A DNA stretch of 49,315 nt from Hyphomicrobiales bacterium (GCA_017305455.1 JAFKKO010000130.1:1-49315), one strand, 5' to 3'; shown: positions 21,201 to 30,100, counted from the first letter of the stretch. The notes: generated from the letters alone by a model not told the origin. Numbers and translations: made by a program.

Positions 21201-21367
21201 GGATCGGCGCCGGGCCGTGTCGCCGAAACGCGAATGGCGGGGAAATCGACATTCGGCACGCTGGCGACCGGCAGGTTGACGTAGGCGACCGCGCCGACCA
21301 GGAACAGGCCGATCGCAAGCAGTGTGGTGCCGACCGGCCTTCGGATGAAGGGTTCGGAGATCGACAC
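18263..21367 (-). CDS. RND multidrug efflux transporter, MdtC-like
   Basis: This 1034-residue inner-membrane proton-driven pump of the HAE1 RND family is the second of two pumps in this operon. It shows the RND start FIRRPVGTTLLAIGLFLVGAV, the porter-domain block GVGEVTVSGADQPAVRVQLN, and the TM4 proton-relay motif GFVVDDAIVMIENMYRNLEQG. The C-terminal half repeats the fold with IGIVKKNGIMIVDFALEGE. The length is typical. It starts with GTG at 21365-21367, directly after the TAG of the upstream pump with no spacer, so it depends on coupled translation. In E. coli MdtB and MdtC form a mixed trimer; this pair is probably similar by inference. Confidence 0.95.
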   Translation of the reverse strand: MSISEPFIRRPVGTTLLAIGLFLVGAVAYVNLPVASVPNVDFPAIRVSATRPGADPSVMASTVAAPLERRLGEIAGIDQITSTSSLGTTSIQLQFAIGRSIDKAARDVQAAINASLADLPTDLPSLPNFRKANPSGAPVFIIALTSKTMSSSAIYDVADTVVAQRLAQVPGVGEVTVSGADQPAVRVQLNPVLLAAAGLSTDAVRTAIVNANAIGPIGAFNGARQGETLGLNPQMRTAAEFKNIIIQSSNGNFLRLSDVATVVDATRSSRSIAWFNKQPAVLLQITKQGDANVIDTVDRIKALLPQLKQWIPAGVEVSVLTDRTGTIRASVEDMEFTLAATCVLVMLVVFLFLRRATPTIAAGISVPLALAGTCAGMWLAGYSIDNLSLMALAISIGFVVDDAIVMIENMYRNLEQGMRPYQAALQGARQIGFTVLSISLSLVAAFTPLIFMEGIVGRLLREFSLTLVFAIVVSTVVSLTITPMICAHYIKSTVSTNETWLDRTVEGVLSRVLKFYERTLHIVLRFPFATLLVFFATIALTIMMFAKMPKGYFPTDDSGFIFGSTRASADISFQSMLVLQQRVADVVMADPAVATIGSSLGGGGPGGGGSNRGVMFISLKPAEERGGLSTALVIDRLRRELGKIPGIRLFMVAAQDIRAGGRQSDSDYQYTLTSADLDLLQKWGPIVAKRMESVEGITDISSDSDAGGLQLNLSIDRSKASSLGVDVQDIDTALNNAFSQRQISIVYTQRNQYQVVLEVDPRFQDDPADLAHIYVNGANNAQVPLSAVVHYSRSLAPLAVRHTASFPSTTVSFNLLPNVPLETATANIQRAVAELHMPEGIRGSFEGNAADSRKTAGRQPLLILGALVAVYIVLGVLYESLAHPLTIISTLPPAGLGALLALAITGLPLTVIAFVGVILLIGIVKKNGIMIVDFALEGERQRGLSSDEAIFQASMARFRPILMTTLAALLAAVPLVVATGPGTELRRPLGVTIIGGLIVSQILTLYTTPVIYLLIDRLRNRISPRAMPQGAPAE

Positions 21368-24300
21368 CTACTGCACTCCCTCGGTCGCGCCGGCGATCGG
21401 CGGTGACGGCACATCGCCTGCCGGCGGCACGGCATTCTCCAGCCGCCGGTTGATGCGGTCGAGCGCGAGATAGATCACCGGCGTGGTGTAGAGCGTCAGG
21501 ATCTGGCTGAGCAGCAGGCCGCCGATGATCGAGATGCCGAGCGGAAAGCGCAGTTCGGCACCGGTGCCGCCTTCGATGGCGAGCGGCAGCGCGCCGAACA
21601 GCGCCGCGAGCGTGGTCATCATGATCGGGCGGAAGCGGAGCAGGCACGCCTGCACGATGGCGTCATAAGGCGACATGCCCTGATGGCGCTCGGCCTCCAG
21701 CGCGAAGTCGATCATCATGATCGCGTTCTTCTTGACGATGCCCATCAGCAGGATGATGCCGATCAGTCCGATCACGGAGAGGTCCTGCCCGAACAACATC
21801 AAGGCCAGGATGGCGCCGACGCCGGCGGACGGCAGCGTCGAAAGAATGGTGATCGGATGGATGTAGCTCTCATAGAGCACGCCGAGCACGATGTAGATCG
21901 TCACCATGGCGGCAAGAATGAGCCAGGGCTGCCCCGCCAGCGAGCGCGAGAACTCCGCCGCATCGCCGGAATAAAGGCCGGTGATGACGCTCGGCATGCC
22001 GATCCGCGCTTCGGTCTTGTGCACGGCATCGACCGCATCGCCCAGCGCCACGCCCGGCGCAAGATTGAAGCTCAGCGTCACGGCGGGGAATTGCGCCTGA
22101 TGCGAGATTGACAGCGGCGCGGTAGTGCGAGTCAGGGTCGCGATCGCCGAGATCGGCACCTGCGTGGTCCCCGCTCCCGCCTGCCCGGCCGCACCCGGCA
22201 CGTAGAGCTTGGCGAGAATGTTCGGGTCGCGCTGGTCCTCGGGCTTGGCTTCCAGCACCACGCGATACTGGTTGGCCTGCCCATAGATGGTGGAAATCTG
22301 GCGCTGGCTGAAGGCGTCGTTCAGCGTGTCGGTCACCGCCTGCAGCGATACGCCAAGCTGCCCCGCGCGCTGGCGATCGACGGTCAGCGCGGCGCGCAGG
22401 CCGCCTTCCTGGGCTTCGGACGACACCTCGCGGAATAGCGGATCGCGCCCCAATTCCTGCACCAGTCGGTCCGACCATTTGATGACGTCATGGCTGTTCG
22501 TTGAGGTCAACGTGTATTGATACTGCGAGCGGCTCGAACGTGTGCTGATCTGGATGTCCTGCACCGGTTGGAAATAGGTGCGCATTCCGGGAATGGCAGC
22601 TACGCGCTCCTTCAGGCGACCGATCACGGTGACGATGTCCGACTTTCGCTCGCCGCGCGGATGCAGGTTGACCACGATGCGTCCGACATTCGGCGTCGGA
22701 TTGACCGAGCCCGCGCCGACCAGCGACACCACGCCGGTGACGTCGGGATCGGATTGGATCGCGGCGGCGACGGCCGATTGCCGGTTCTGCATTTCGGTGA
22801 AGGAAACGTCCGGCCCCGCCTCGGTCACGACCACGATCGATGCGGTGTCCTGCAGCGGCAGGAAGCCTTTCGGCGCGATCACATACAGCGCCAGCGTCGC
22901 GATGATGGTGGCGAAGGTGACGATCAGCGTCGCCCGCTGATGGCGCAGCACCACCAGCAGCGTGCGGTGATAGAACTCGACCATCCGGTCGATGCCGCGG
23001 CTGACGGCGGCAAGCCCCGGCACCTGCCATTCGTCGCCATGCCGCTTGAGCAGCCGCGAGCACATCATCGGCGTCAGCGTCAGCGACACCACGGCCGATG
23101 TAATCACCGCGATGGTCAGCGTCAGCGCGAATTCGCGGAACATGCGGCCGACAAGGCCGGACATGAACAAGAGCGGAATGAACACCGCGATCAGCGAGAC
23201 GGTCAGCGAGATCACCGTGAAGCCGATTTCACGGGCACCGCGTAGCGCCGCTTCCATCGCGGTCTCGCCGTCCTCCATGTGACGCACGATGTTCTCGATC
23301 ATGACGATGGCGTCGTCGACCACAAAGCCGGTGCCGATGGTCAGCGCCATCAGCGACAGGTTGTCGAGGCTGAATCCTGCGAACCACATGATCCCAAAAC
23401 TGGTGATCAGCGACAGCGGCAGCGCCACGCCCGCGATGATGGTGGCGCGCAGGGAGCGCAGGAACAGCAGCACCACCAGCGTGACGAGAACGACGCTGAG
23501 AATCAGCGTGAACTGTACATCATGCACCGAGGCGCGGATGGTGACGGTGCGGTCGCTGACCACGGTGAGCTTCACCGAGGCAGGCACCGCGCTCTGCAGC
23601 CGGGGAATTTCAGCACGGATCTGCTGCACCACGTCGATGACGTTGGCGCCGGGCTGGCGCTGGATGTCGATGATGACCGCGGGCGTTCCCTGATACCAGC
23701 CGGCGGTCCGATTGTTTTCCAGCCCGTCGACGATGTCGGCAACGTCGCCGATCGTGACCGGCGCGTTGTTGCGGTAGGCGATCACGATCGGCCTGTAGGC
23801 CTCGGCGGCAGCGATCTGATCGTTGGCGGCGATGGTGTAGGCCTGCTGCTTGCCGTCGAGCGAGCCTTTCGGACCGGAGACGTTGGCGCCGGCGATTGCG
23901 GCGCGCAGGTCCTCCATGCCGATGCCATAGGCCGCAAGCCGCGCCAGATCCGCCTGCACCCGTACCGCGGGTTTCAGGCCGCCCTGCACCGAGACGCGGC
24001 CCACGCCGCTGATCTGCGCGAGGCGCTGCGCCATCATGGTGTCGGCGAGATCGCTCATGTCGCGCAGCGAGACCTGTTCGGAGGTCAGTGCCAGCGTCAT
24101 CACCGGCGCGTCGGCCGGGTTCACCTTGGCGTAGGTCGGCGGATACGGCAGGTTCTTGGGCAGGATGCCGGCGGCGGCGTTGATCGCGGCCTGCACGTCC
24201 TGCGTCGCGCCGTCAATATCGCGATTGAGGTCGAACTGCAGCGCGATCTGGCTGACGCCGAACGAACTCGTCGAGGTCATGGTGGAGAGCGAGGGAATCT

Positions 24301-24517
24301 GCCCGAGCTGCCGCTCCAGCGGCGCGGTGACCAGCGAGGCCACCACGTCGGGACTGGCGCCCGGCAATTGCGTTGTCACCTGCACGGTCGGAAAATCGAC
24401 CTGCGGCAACGCCGAGACCGGCAGCGCGAAATAGCCGAGCGCGCCGCCGATCAGCAGCGCGAAGCCCAATAGCGAGGTCGCGATCGGGCGGCGGATGAAT
24501 GGTTCGGAAACGCTCAT
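21368..24517 (-). CDS. RND multidrug efflux transporter, MdtB-like
   Basis: This 1049-residue RND pump is the first of the pair. It opens with MSVSEPFIRRPIATSLLGFA and shows LPGASPDVVASLVTAPLERQL, the paired-aspartate TM4 motif GTGFVVDDAIVMIENIVRH, and the C-terminal GIVKKNAIMMIDFALEAER. It is clearly a paralogue of the downstream pump, but the two differ over most of their length, so this is an old duplication and not a recent one. It starts 21 bp after the stop of the membrane fusion protein gene. The TAG stop abuts the GTG of the next pump. The gene order fusion protein, pump, pump matches mdtABC. Confidence 0.96.
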   Translation of the reverse strand: MSVSEPFIRRPIATSLLGFALLIGGALGYFALPVSALPQVDFPTVQVTTQLPGASPDVVASLVTAPLERQLGQIPSLSTMTSTSSFGVSQIALQFDLNRDIDGATQDVQAAINAAAGILPKNLPYPPTYAKVNPADAPVMTLALTSEQVSLRDMSDLADTMMAQRLAQISGVGRVSVQGGLKPAVRVQADLARLAAYGIGMEDLRAAIAGANVSGPKGSLDGKQQAYTIAANDQIAAAEAYRPIVIAYRNNAPVTIGDVADIVDGLENNRTAGWYQGTPAVIIDIQRQPGANVIDVVQQIRAEIPRLQSAVPASVKLTVVSDRTVTIRASVHDVQFTLILSVVLVTLVVLLFLRSLRATIIAGVALPLSLITSFGIMWFAGFSLDNLSLMALTIGTGFVVDDAIVMIENIVRHMEDGETAMEAALRGAREIGFTVISLTVSLIAVFIPLLFMSGLVGRMFREFALTLTIAVITSAVVSLTLTPMMCSRLLKRHGDEWQVPGLAAVSRGIDRMVEFYHRTLLVVLRHQRATLIVTFATIIATLALYVIAPKGFLPLQDTASIVVVTEAGPDVSFTEMQNRQSAVAAAIQSDPDVTGVVSLVGAGSVNPTPNVGRIVVNLHPRGERKSDIVTVIGRLKERVAAIPGMRTYFQPVQDIQISTRSSRSQYQYTLTSTNSHDVIKWSDRLVQELGRDPLFREVSSEAQEGGLRAALTVDRQRAGQLGVSLQAVTDTLNDAFSQRQISTIYGQANQYRVVLEAKPEDQRDPNILAKLYVPGAAGQAGAGTTQVPISAIATLTRTTAPLSISHQAQFPAVTLSFNLAPGVALGDAVDAVHKTEARIGMPSVITGLYSGDAAEFSRSLAGQPWLILAAMVTIYIVLGVLYESYIHPITILSTLPSAGVGAILALMLFGQDLSVIGLIGIILLMGIVKKNAIMMIDFALEAERHQGMSPYDAIVQACLLRFRPIMMTTLAALFGALPLAIEGGTGAELRFPLGISIIGGLLLSQILTLYTTPVIYLALDRINRRLENAVPPAGDVPSPPIAGATEGVQ

Positions 24518-24538
24518 CGGTCCGCGATCATGGTTGCC

Positions 24539-25777
24539 TTAGGGCCGCGACCGTCCGCCGCCCTTCTTGCGCGGCGCGAGATCCTGCTGCGGAACGCTGT
24601 CTGCGGAGCCGATCTGCACCTTCGCGCCATCCGACAGATTCGCAAAGCCGGTCGTGACCACGCGCTCGTCCTGTTTCAGCCCGCTTGCAATCACCGCATC
24701 GTTCTCATTCTGCTGGCTGACGGTCACCGGCTTGGCGGTGACGATATCGCCCTCGCCGATCACATAGCTGAAGGTGCCGCCCGGCCCGCGCTGCACGGCG
24801 GCGGTCGGCACCACCAGCACCTGCTTCAGCGTCTCGACCCTGAGGCGCACATTGACGAACTGGCCCGGCCACAACTGGTAATTGGCGTTGGGAAACTCCG
24901 CCTTCAGTTTCACGGTTCCGGTCGTCGGGTCGATCTGGTTGTCGATGCTCTGCAGCAGACCGGTGTCGGCGACGGTGCGTCCGTCATTGCCGAACACATC
25001 GACCGCGAGCTTTTCCTTGCTCTGCGCGGCGTTGACGCGATTGACCTCCTGCTGCGGCAGGCTGAACTGCACCATGATCGGCTGCAACTGCGTGATCACC
25101 ACCACGCCGGTCGTGTCCGACGCATGCACGATGTTGCCGGGATCGACCTGACGCAGGCCGGCGCGGCCGGACAGCGGCGCGATGATCTTGGTGTATCCGA
25201 GCGTCGCCTTGGCATTGTCGATCGCGGCCTGATCGGATTTCACCAGCGCTTCAAGCTGCGCCACGGTGGCGCGCTGGGTGTCGGCCTGCTGCGCCGAGCC
25301 GGCCTTGGCGGTGGCGAGCTGCTGGTAACGCGCCAGATCGATCCGCGCGTTGGCGAGCTGCGCCTCGTCCTGCGCCTTCTTGGCGAGAGCCTGATCGTAC
25401 TGCGCCTGATAGATCACCGGGTCGATCTCGGCGAGCACGTCGCCCGCCTTGACGTCCTGCCCTTCCTTGAAGTTGACCGAGAGCAGCTTGCCATCGACCT
25501 GGGCTCGCACGGTCACGGTATTGATCGCGCGCACCGTGCCGACGCCGTCGAGATAGACCGGCACGTCCTGCACGCGCGGCGTCGCCGCGAGCACCGGCAC
25601 CGCAAGATCGGGGCGCGCACGCTTGCCGTTCTGGTTTGGCGCGAGCCATGACCATGCGAGGTAGCCGGCGCCGCCGAGCACGGCGAGAAGAAAGAGCATG
25701 CGGAGCGGCCGGCCGCGACCGGCAGCGGTTCCCTGCCCAGCCTTGGTCTTGTCCTCGGCATCCGGCTTAAAGAGCAT
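24539..25777 (-). CDS. RND efflux membrane fusion protein, MdtA-like
   Basis: This 412-residue periplasmic adaptor links the RND pumps to the outer-membrane channel. An N-terminal membrane anchor (LRMLFLLAVLGGAGYLAWSWLAP, about residues 25-47) is followed by a lipoyl-like half (RAQVDGKLLSVNFKEGQDVK). A coiled-coil hairpin rich in Ala and Gln runs over about 130-200, then comes the second lipoyl half (KIIAPLSGRAGLRQVDPGN) and beta-barrel and membrane-proximal domains. The last 15 residues are basic (RKKGGGRSRP). Its start overlaps the outer-membrane factor gene by 11 bp, and the first pump follows 21 bp downstream. Confidence 0.95.
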   Translation of the reverse strand: MLFKPDAEDKTKAGQGTAAGRGRPLRMLFLLAVLGGAGYLAWSWLAPNQNGKRARPDLAVPVLAATPRVQDVPVYLDGVGTVRAINTVTVRAQVDGKLLSVNFKEGQDVKAGDVLAEIDPVIYQAQYDQALAKKAQDEAQLANARIDLARYQQLATAKAGSAQQADTQRATVAQLEALVKSDQAAIDNAKATLGYTKIIAPLSGRAGLRQVDPGNIVHASDTTGVVVITQLQPIMVQFSLPQQEVNRVNAAQSKEKLAVDVFGNDGRTVADTGLLQSIDNQIDPTTGTVKLKAEFPNANYQLWPGQFVNVRLRVETLKQVLVVPTAAVQRGPGGTFSYVIGEGDIVTAKPVTVSQQNENDAVIASGLKQDERVVTTGFANLSDGAKVQIGSADSVPQQDLAPRKKGGGRSRP

Positions 25778-27305
25778 TCACGAGCCCTTCAGTCTTCGGC
25801 ATCCAACCGCCTCCCAATGCCTGATACAGGCTGACATAGGATTGCAGCCAGGCGAGCTGTGCCTGCCACAGCGAATCCTCAGCCTGAAATAACGTCAATT
25901 GCGTGTTTAGCACAGTCACGATGTCGGCGGTGCCGGCGCGAAGCTGCTTTTCCGACAGGTCGAAGGCGCGCCGCGAAGCCGCGACCACGATCCGCTGCAA
26001 CCGCAGCTTCTCGGCGGTCTGCTTGATGTTGATCAGCGCGGTATCGACATCCGAGAACGCCTGAATGACGGTCTTGCGATAGGTCTGCAACAGCTCGTCC
26101 TGCTGCGCGCGAGTCAGGTCGAAATTGGCCTGGATACGCCCGCCATCGAAGATCGGCTGGGTCAATCCGGCGGCCATGCTGAAGAACGCCGATTGCGGAT
26201 TGATCAGCGTCGCCAGCGCAGCGCTTTGATAGCCGCCTTGTCCGGTGAGCTGGATGCTCGGGAAGAACTGCGCCCGCGCGCTGCCGACATTGGCGGTCGC
26301 CGCGGCAAGCTGCGCCTCCTGCCGCCTTATGTCGGGGCGCTGGATCAAAAGCTCGGACGGCAGTCCGGGCGTGACGCGCGGCGGCGAGATCCGGTTCAGC
26401 GAGCCGCCGGTGATGCGCACACGCTCCGGCGGACGCGCCACCAGCGCCGCGAGGATGTTCTGGTTCTGCGCCAGCGTCTGGCGCAGCGGCGGCACCGCCG
26501 CGCGCTGATTGGCGAGCACGCTTTCCTGCTGGGCGAGATCGAGATCGGAGCCGGTGCCGGCATCGACCCGCGCCTTGATCGCGTCATAGATCCGCTGCGC
26601 GCTGGCGATATTGCGCTGCGCGGTGGCGAGACGATCCTGCGCCGCCAGCACCTGGAAATAGGCATTGGCGACGCTCGCCAGCGTGGTGAGCACCACGGTG
26701 TCGCGGTCGAAGCGGTTGGCGTTCGCGGTCTCCTCGGCGGCGAGCAGCGCGTCGCGGTTCTTACCCCAGAAGTCGATCTCGTAGCTGGCGCTCAGCGAGG
26801 TGGTGTAGGTCGTGGTCTCACCGCGGCTGAAGGTGGTGGTGCTGCCGCTGCTCACGCCGCTGCTTGAATTCGATGAGGATTTCGAGCGGCTCGCCGAGCC
26901 GTTGCCGGTCACGCTCGGCAGCAGCGCCGCGCCAGCCTGCCGCGCCAGCGCGTCGGCCTGCAGGATGCGGGCGGTCGCCGCCGCGATGTCGAGATTGACG
27001 GTCTGCGCCTCCTCCATCAGCACGGTCAGTTCCGCGGAGCGGAAGCTGCGCCACCAGTCGAGCGTCGGTGGTGCTGCGTCCCGACCTTGCTTCGGACCTT
27101 CCTTGTAGGCCGCCGGCACATCAAGCGCCGGGGCGGGCAGATCCGTGGTCAGGATGCAGCCGCCCAGACCCGCGCTCAGACTTGCGCCCAGCGCCAGCAA
27201 CGCGCCGAGCCGCGCGGCGCGCGGAAGCCGCGCGCTGCGATGGCGTCGGAGGGGGTGGCTGGAGACGAACAAAGGCTGACGGCTTTCCTGCGAACGGGGT
27301 GTCAT
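25767..27305 (-). CDS. NodT-family outer-membrane efflux lipoprotein
   Basis: This is the outer-membrane channel of the operon, 512 residues from the chosen ATG at 27303-27305. A hydrophobic signal (ARLGALLALGASLSAGLGG) ends in a lipobox with lipid-acceptor Cys about residue 50, as in NodT/OprM-type channels. The mature part shows DWWRSFRSAELTVLMEEA, two TolC-type helical modules and LPSELLIQRPDIRRQEAQLA, a hallmark of this family. A longer frame from TTG 27413 is open but adds an unlikely leader. The 30 residues before the hydrophobic core are long and basic, so the true start may be further inside. It is the first gene of the four-gene efflux operon. Confidence 0.92.
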   Translation of the reverse strand: MTPRSQESRQPLFVSSHPLRRHRSARLPRAARLGALLALGASLSAGLGGCILTTDLPAPALDVPAAYKEGPKQGRDAAPPTLDWWRSFRSAELTVLMEEAQTVNLDIAAATARILQADALARQAGAALLPSVTGNGSASRSKSSSNSSSGVSSGSTTTFSRGETTTYTTSLSASYEIDFWGKNRDALLAAEETANANRFDRDTVVLTTLASVANAYFQVLAAQDRLATAQRNIASAQRIYDAIKARVDAGTGSDLDLAQQESVLANQRAAVPPLRQTLAQNQNILAALVARPPERVRITGGSLNRISPPRVTPGLPSELLIQRPDIRRQEAQLAAATANVGSARAQFFPSIQLTGQGGYQSAALATLINPQSAFFSMAAGLTQPIFDGGRIQANFDLTRAQQDELLQTYRKTVIQAFSDVDTALINIKQTAEKLRLQRIVVAASRRAFDLSEKQLRAGTADIVTVLNTQLTLFQAEDSLWQAQLAWLQSYVSLYQALGGGWMPKTEGLVNAL

Positions 27306-27647
27306 TGTAACGGCCGGGCAAGACCGCGCCCAGCCACCTTCCCGCCAACGGCATGAGATGAGAGGGGAAAACACCGGCGCGCGGGTCAAGAAAACCCCGA
27401 AAAACGGCGCCAAATCGACATCCGGCCCAGGCCGTTCAGGTTCATGACGAATATTTCATCCGCCGTGACCGCCCGGACACGGCTTTTGTCTCCGCCGGAA
27501 GCCGCCCTCCGCCCGCCTCGCCGCTGGCCAACGAATCGGCATGGCGAACTTAGGTCGCACGAAAGCCGGTTGATTTTACCGACCGCACCGCCACAATCGG
27601 GAACAAGCCGCTGGATCAAGAGCACCTCATGCCGATGGACCCGCGTG
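27306..27647. other. Divergent intergenic region between efflux operon and cfa
   Basis: These 342 bp must carry promoters for both the NodT-type efflux operon (leftward) and the cyclopropane synthase gene (rightward). Open frames continue from both genes into it but lack good starts and family similarity. I see no repressor gene, no clear -35/-10 pair and no strong inverted repeat. The efflux regulator must be encoded elsewhere. Confidence 0.5.
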
Positions 27648-28877
27648 ATGTCTGAAGTCATCGTTCTTGCCCCGGACACCATCGAACAGCGGTTGCCGGA
27701 CCTCCCCCGTCTTGTCCGTTTGACGCTCGGCTTCACGGCAAGGTTGCGGCGCGGCACGCTGGACATGACGCTGCCGGACGGCCGCGTGATCCGCTGCGGC
27801 GGCGCCGAGCCCGGCCCCTCCGCTGCCATGACCGTCCACAGCTACAATTTCGCATGGCGCTTCGCCAAAGGCGGCGACATCGGGATCGCGGAAAGCTATC
27901 TGCGCCGCGAGTGGGACACGCCGAACCTGACCCAGTTCCTCTATCTGTTCTGCGTCAATCACGACCTGATCCAGTCGCTGCTCGGCGACCGGCCGATGGT
28001 CCGCGTGCTGCAGAACCTGCGGCACTGGTTCAACCGCAACACCCGGCGGCGGGCGAGAAAGAACATCTACGCGCATTACGATATCGGCAATGATTTCTAC
28101 TCCGCGTGGCTCGATCCCAGCATGACCTACTCCTCCGCGCTGTTCGAGGATGACGCGCACGATCTCACCACGGCGCAGCACAACAAGTATCGGCGGCTCG
28201 CCGAGGCGATCGATCTGCGCCCCGGACAGAAGCTGCTCGAGATCGGCTGCGGCTGGGGCGGCTTTGCCGAATACGCCGCGAAGAATTACGGCGCGCGTGT
28301 CGTCGGCCTCACCATCAGCAGCGAGCAGCGCGACTTCGCGCGAAAGCGGATTGCGGCAGCGGGCCTGACCGACAGGGTGGAGATTCGTTTTCAGGACTAC
28401 CGCGACGAGCGCGACACGTATGATCGCATCGCATCGATCGAAATGATCGAAGCCGTCGGTGAACAATTCTGGCCGCAATACTTCGCGCAACTGCGCGACC
28501 GTCTCAAACCCGGCGGACTCGCCGGCGTGCAGGCCATCACCATTCAGGACCGGTTCTTCCACACCTACCGGCGCGAGGTCGATTTCATCCAGCGTTACGT
28601 TTTTCCCGGCGGCATGCTGCCCTCACCGCGCGTCTTGCAGGCGCTCGGCGAGAAATTCGGCGTGCCGGTGATCCGCGAGCGGATTTTCGGCCTCGACTAT
28701 GCCCGCACGCTGGCGAGCTGGCGCGACAATTTCCGCGCCGCGTGGCCCGATCTGACGCCGCTCGGATTCGACGAACGCTTCCGCCGGCTGTGGGAATACT
28801 ATCTCGCCTACTGCGAGGCCGGATTCCTCTCCGGCAACATCGACGTGCGTCAGGTGGTGTTCGCCAAAACGGCGTGA
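27648..28877 (+). CDS. cfa: Cyclopropane-fatty-acyl-phospholipid synthase
   Basis: This SAM-dependent enzyme converts cis double bonds of membrane phospholipid acyl chains to cyclopropane rings, typically under acid or stationary-phase stress. The 409-residue protein has NIYAHYDIGNDFYSAWLDPS, the SAM loop LLEIGCGWGGFAEYAA (about 196-211), SIEMIEAVGEQFWPQYF, the lipid-binding block FIQRYVFPGGMLPS and the C-terminal YLAYCEAGFLSGNID. All are hallmarks of the Cfa family. I chose ATG 27648 because residues encoded upstream of it do not resemble the family. An ATG at 27444 opens a longer frame. The gene diverges from the efflux operon. Confidence 0.94.
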   Translation: MSEVIVLAPDTIEQRLPDLPRLVRLTLGFTARLRRGTLDMTLPDGRVIRCGGAEPGPSAAMTVHSYNFAWRFAKGGDIGIAESYLRREWDTPNLTQFLYLFCVNHDLIQSLLGDRPMVRVLQNLRHWFNRNTRRRARKNIYAHYDIGNDFYSAWLDPSMTYSSALFEDDAHDLTTAQHNKYRRLAEAIDLRPGQKLLEIGCGWGGFAEYAAKNYGARVVGLTISSEQRDFARKRIAAAGLTDRVEIRFQDYRDERDTYDRIASIEMIEAVGEQFWPQYFAQLRDRLKPGGLAGVQAITIQDRFFHTYRREVDFIQRYVFPGGMLPSPRVLQALGEKFGVPVIRERIFGLDYARTLASWRDNFRAAWPDLTPLGFDERFRRLWEYYLAYCEAGFLSGNIDVRQVVFAKTA

Positions 28878-28961
28878 CCGGTTTGACGCGGCGCTTGCCC
28901 TTGTGCTGGTGGCGATCGGCAACTAGGTTGAATGTCTCTCCTCTTGCCACATCACGGTCCC

Positions 28962-29999
28962 ATGCAAATTCGTAACGACGTCGTCGACGCTATCGGCAAC
29001 ACACCACTCATTAAACTGAAACATGCGTCGGACGCGACCGGATGCACCATTCTCGGCAAGGCCGAGTTCATGAATCCCGGCCAGTCGGTGAAGGACCGCG
29101 CGGCGCTCTTTATCATCCGTGACGCGATCGCGTGCGGCACTCTCAAGCCCGGCGGCGTGATCGTCGAGGGCACCGCGGGCAACACCGGCATCGGCCTTGC
29201 GCTGGTCGCCAACGCGCTCGGCTTCCGCACCGTGATCGTGATCCCCGAAACGCAGAGCCAGGAAAAGAAGGACATGATCAGGCTGTGCGGCGCGCAGCTT
29301 GTCGAAGTTCCGGCGGTGCCCTACGCCAACCCGAACAACTATGTGAAGCTGTCAGGGCGTCTGGCGCAGCAGCTTGCCACGACCGAGCCGAACGGTGCGG
29401 TGTGGGCCAACCAGTTCGACAACGTCGCCAACCGGCAGGCGCATATCGATACCACCGCGCAGGAGATCTGGGACCAGACCGGCGGCAAGGTCGACGGCTT
29501 CGTCTGCGCGGTCGGCTCCGGCGGCACGCTGGCCGGCGTCAGCATGGGATTGAAGAGCAAGAGCGCGAAAGTGCAGATCGCGATCGCCGACCCGATGGGC
29601 TCGGCGCTCTATAATTATTACAAGACCGGCACGCTGAAGGCCGAGGGCTCATCGATCACCGAAGGCATCGGCCAGGGTCGCGTCACCGCCAATCTCGAAG
29701 GCGTGCAGATCGACCGGGCGTACCAGATCCACGACGACGAAGCCTTGAAGATCGTGTTCGATCTGCTGGAGCACGAAGGCATTTGTCTGGGTGGCTCCTC
29801 CGGCATCAACGTCGCCGGCGCGATCCACATGGCGAAGGAGCTTGGCCCCGGCCACACCATCGTGACCGTGCTGTGCGACTACGGTACGCGCTATCAGTCC
29901 AAGCTGTTCAATCCGGATTTCCTGCGCGGCAAGAACCTGCCGGTGCCGGACTGGCTGGAGACGAAGAGCAAGATCAGCGTGCCTTACGAGAAGGTGTGA
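28962..29999 (+). CDS. cysK: Cysteine synthase (O-acetylserine sulfhydrylase)
   Basis: This PLP enzyme makes cysteine from O-acetylserine and sulfide. The 345-residue protein starts IRNDVVDAIGNTPLIKL and binds PLP through K44 in NPGQSVKDRAALF. The phosphate loop EGTAGNTGIGLAL and the C-terminal GGSSGINVAGAI are present. The central VCAVGSGGTLAGVS is also typical. I chose the ATG at 28962; an ATG at 28932, with AGG nearby, would add ten residues and cannot be excluded. It is followed by a double-hairpin repeat and the convergent aapP. Together with metC 5 kb away it gives the region a sulfur amino acid theme, which may be coincidental. Confidence 0.94.
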   Translation: MQIRNDVVDAIGNTPLIKLKHASDATGCTILGKAEFMNPGQSVKDRAALFIIRDAIACGTLKPGGVIVEGTAGNTGIGLALVANALGFRTVIVIPETQSQEKKDMIRLCGAQLVEVPAVPYANPNNYVKLSGRLAQQLATTEPNGAVWANQFDNVANRQAHIDTTAQEIWDQTGGKVDGFVCAVGSGGTLAGVSMGLKSKSAKVQIAIADPMGSALYNYYKTGTLKAEGSSITEGIGQGRVTANLEGVQIDRAYQIHDDEALKIVFDLLEHEGICLGGSSGINVAGAIHMAKELGPGHTIVTVLCDYGTRYQSKLFNPDFLRGKNLPVPDWLETKSKISVPYEKV

Positions 30000-30008
30000 G
30001 AGACCGAC

Positions 30009-30093
30009 CCTCATGGTGAGGAGCGCGTAAGCGCGTCTCGAACCATGAGGCCTCATCCTTCGAGACGCCGCTTTGCGGCTCCTCAGGATGAGG
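30009..30093. repeat. Double-hairpin palindromic repeat between cysK and aapP
   Basis: Two adjacent hairpins fill the convergent gap. The first runs 30009-30050, with outer stem CCTCATGGT/ACCATGAGG and an inner GCGC/GCGC stem. The second runs 30051-30093, with outer stem CCTCATCCT/AGGATGAGG. The pattern matches a dispersed repeat that I recall from Bradyrhizobiaceae genomes. It lies 9 bp after the cysK stop and 7 bp before the aapP stop, so it could end transcription from both sides. Confidence 0.88.
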
Positions 30094-30100
30094 AGCACCT

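Noticed and set aside
21365-24517. The two RND pumps as a recent tandem duplication or assembly duplicate
   Set aside because: They share family motifs but differ throughout in sequence and length (1034 and 1049 residues), as in the old MdtB/MdtC pair.
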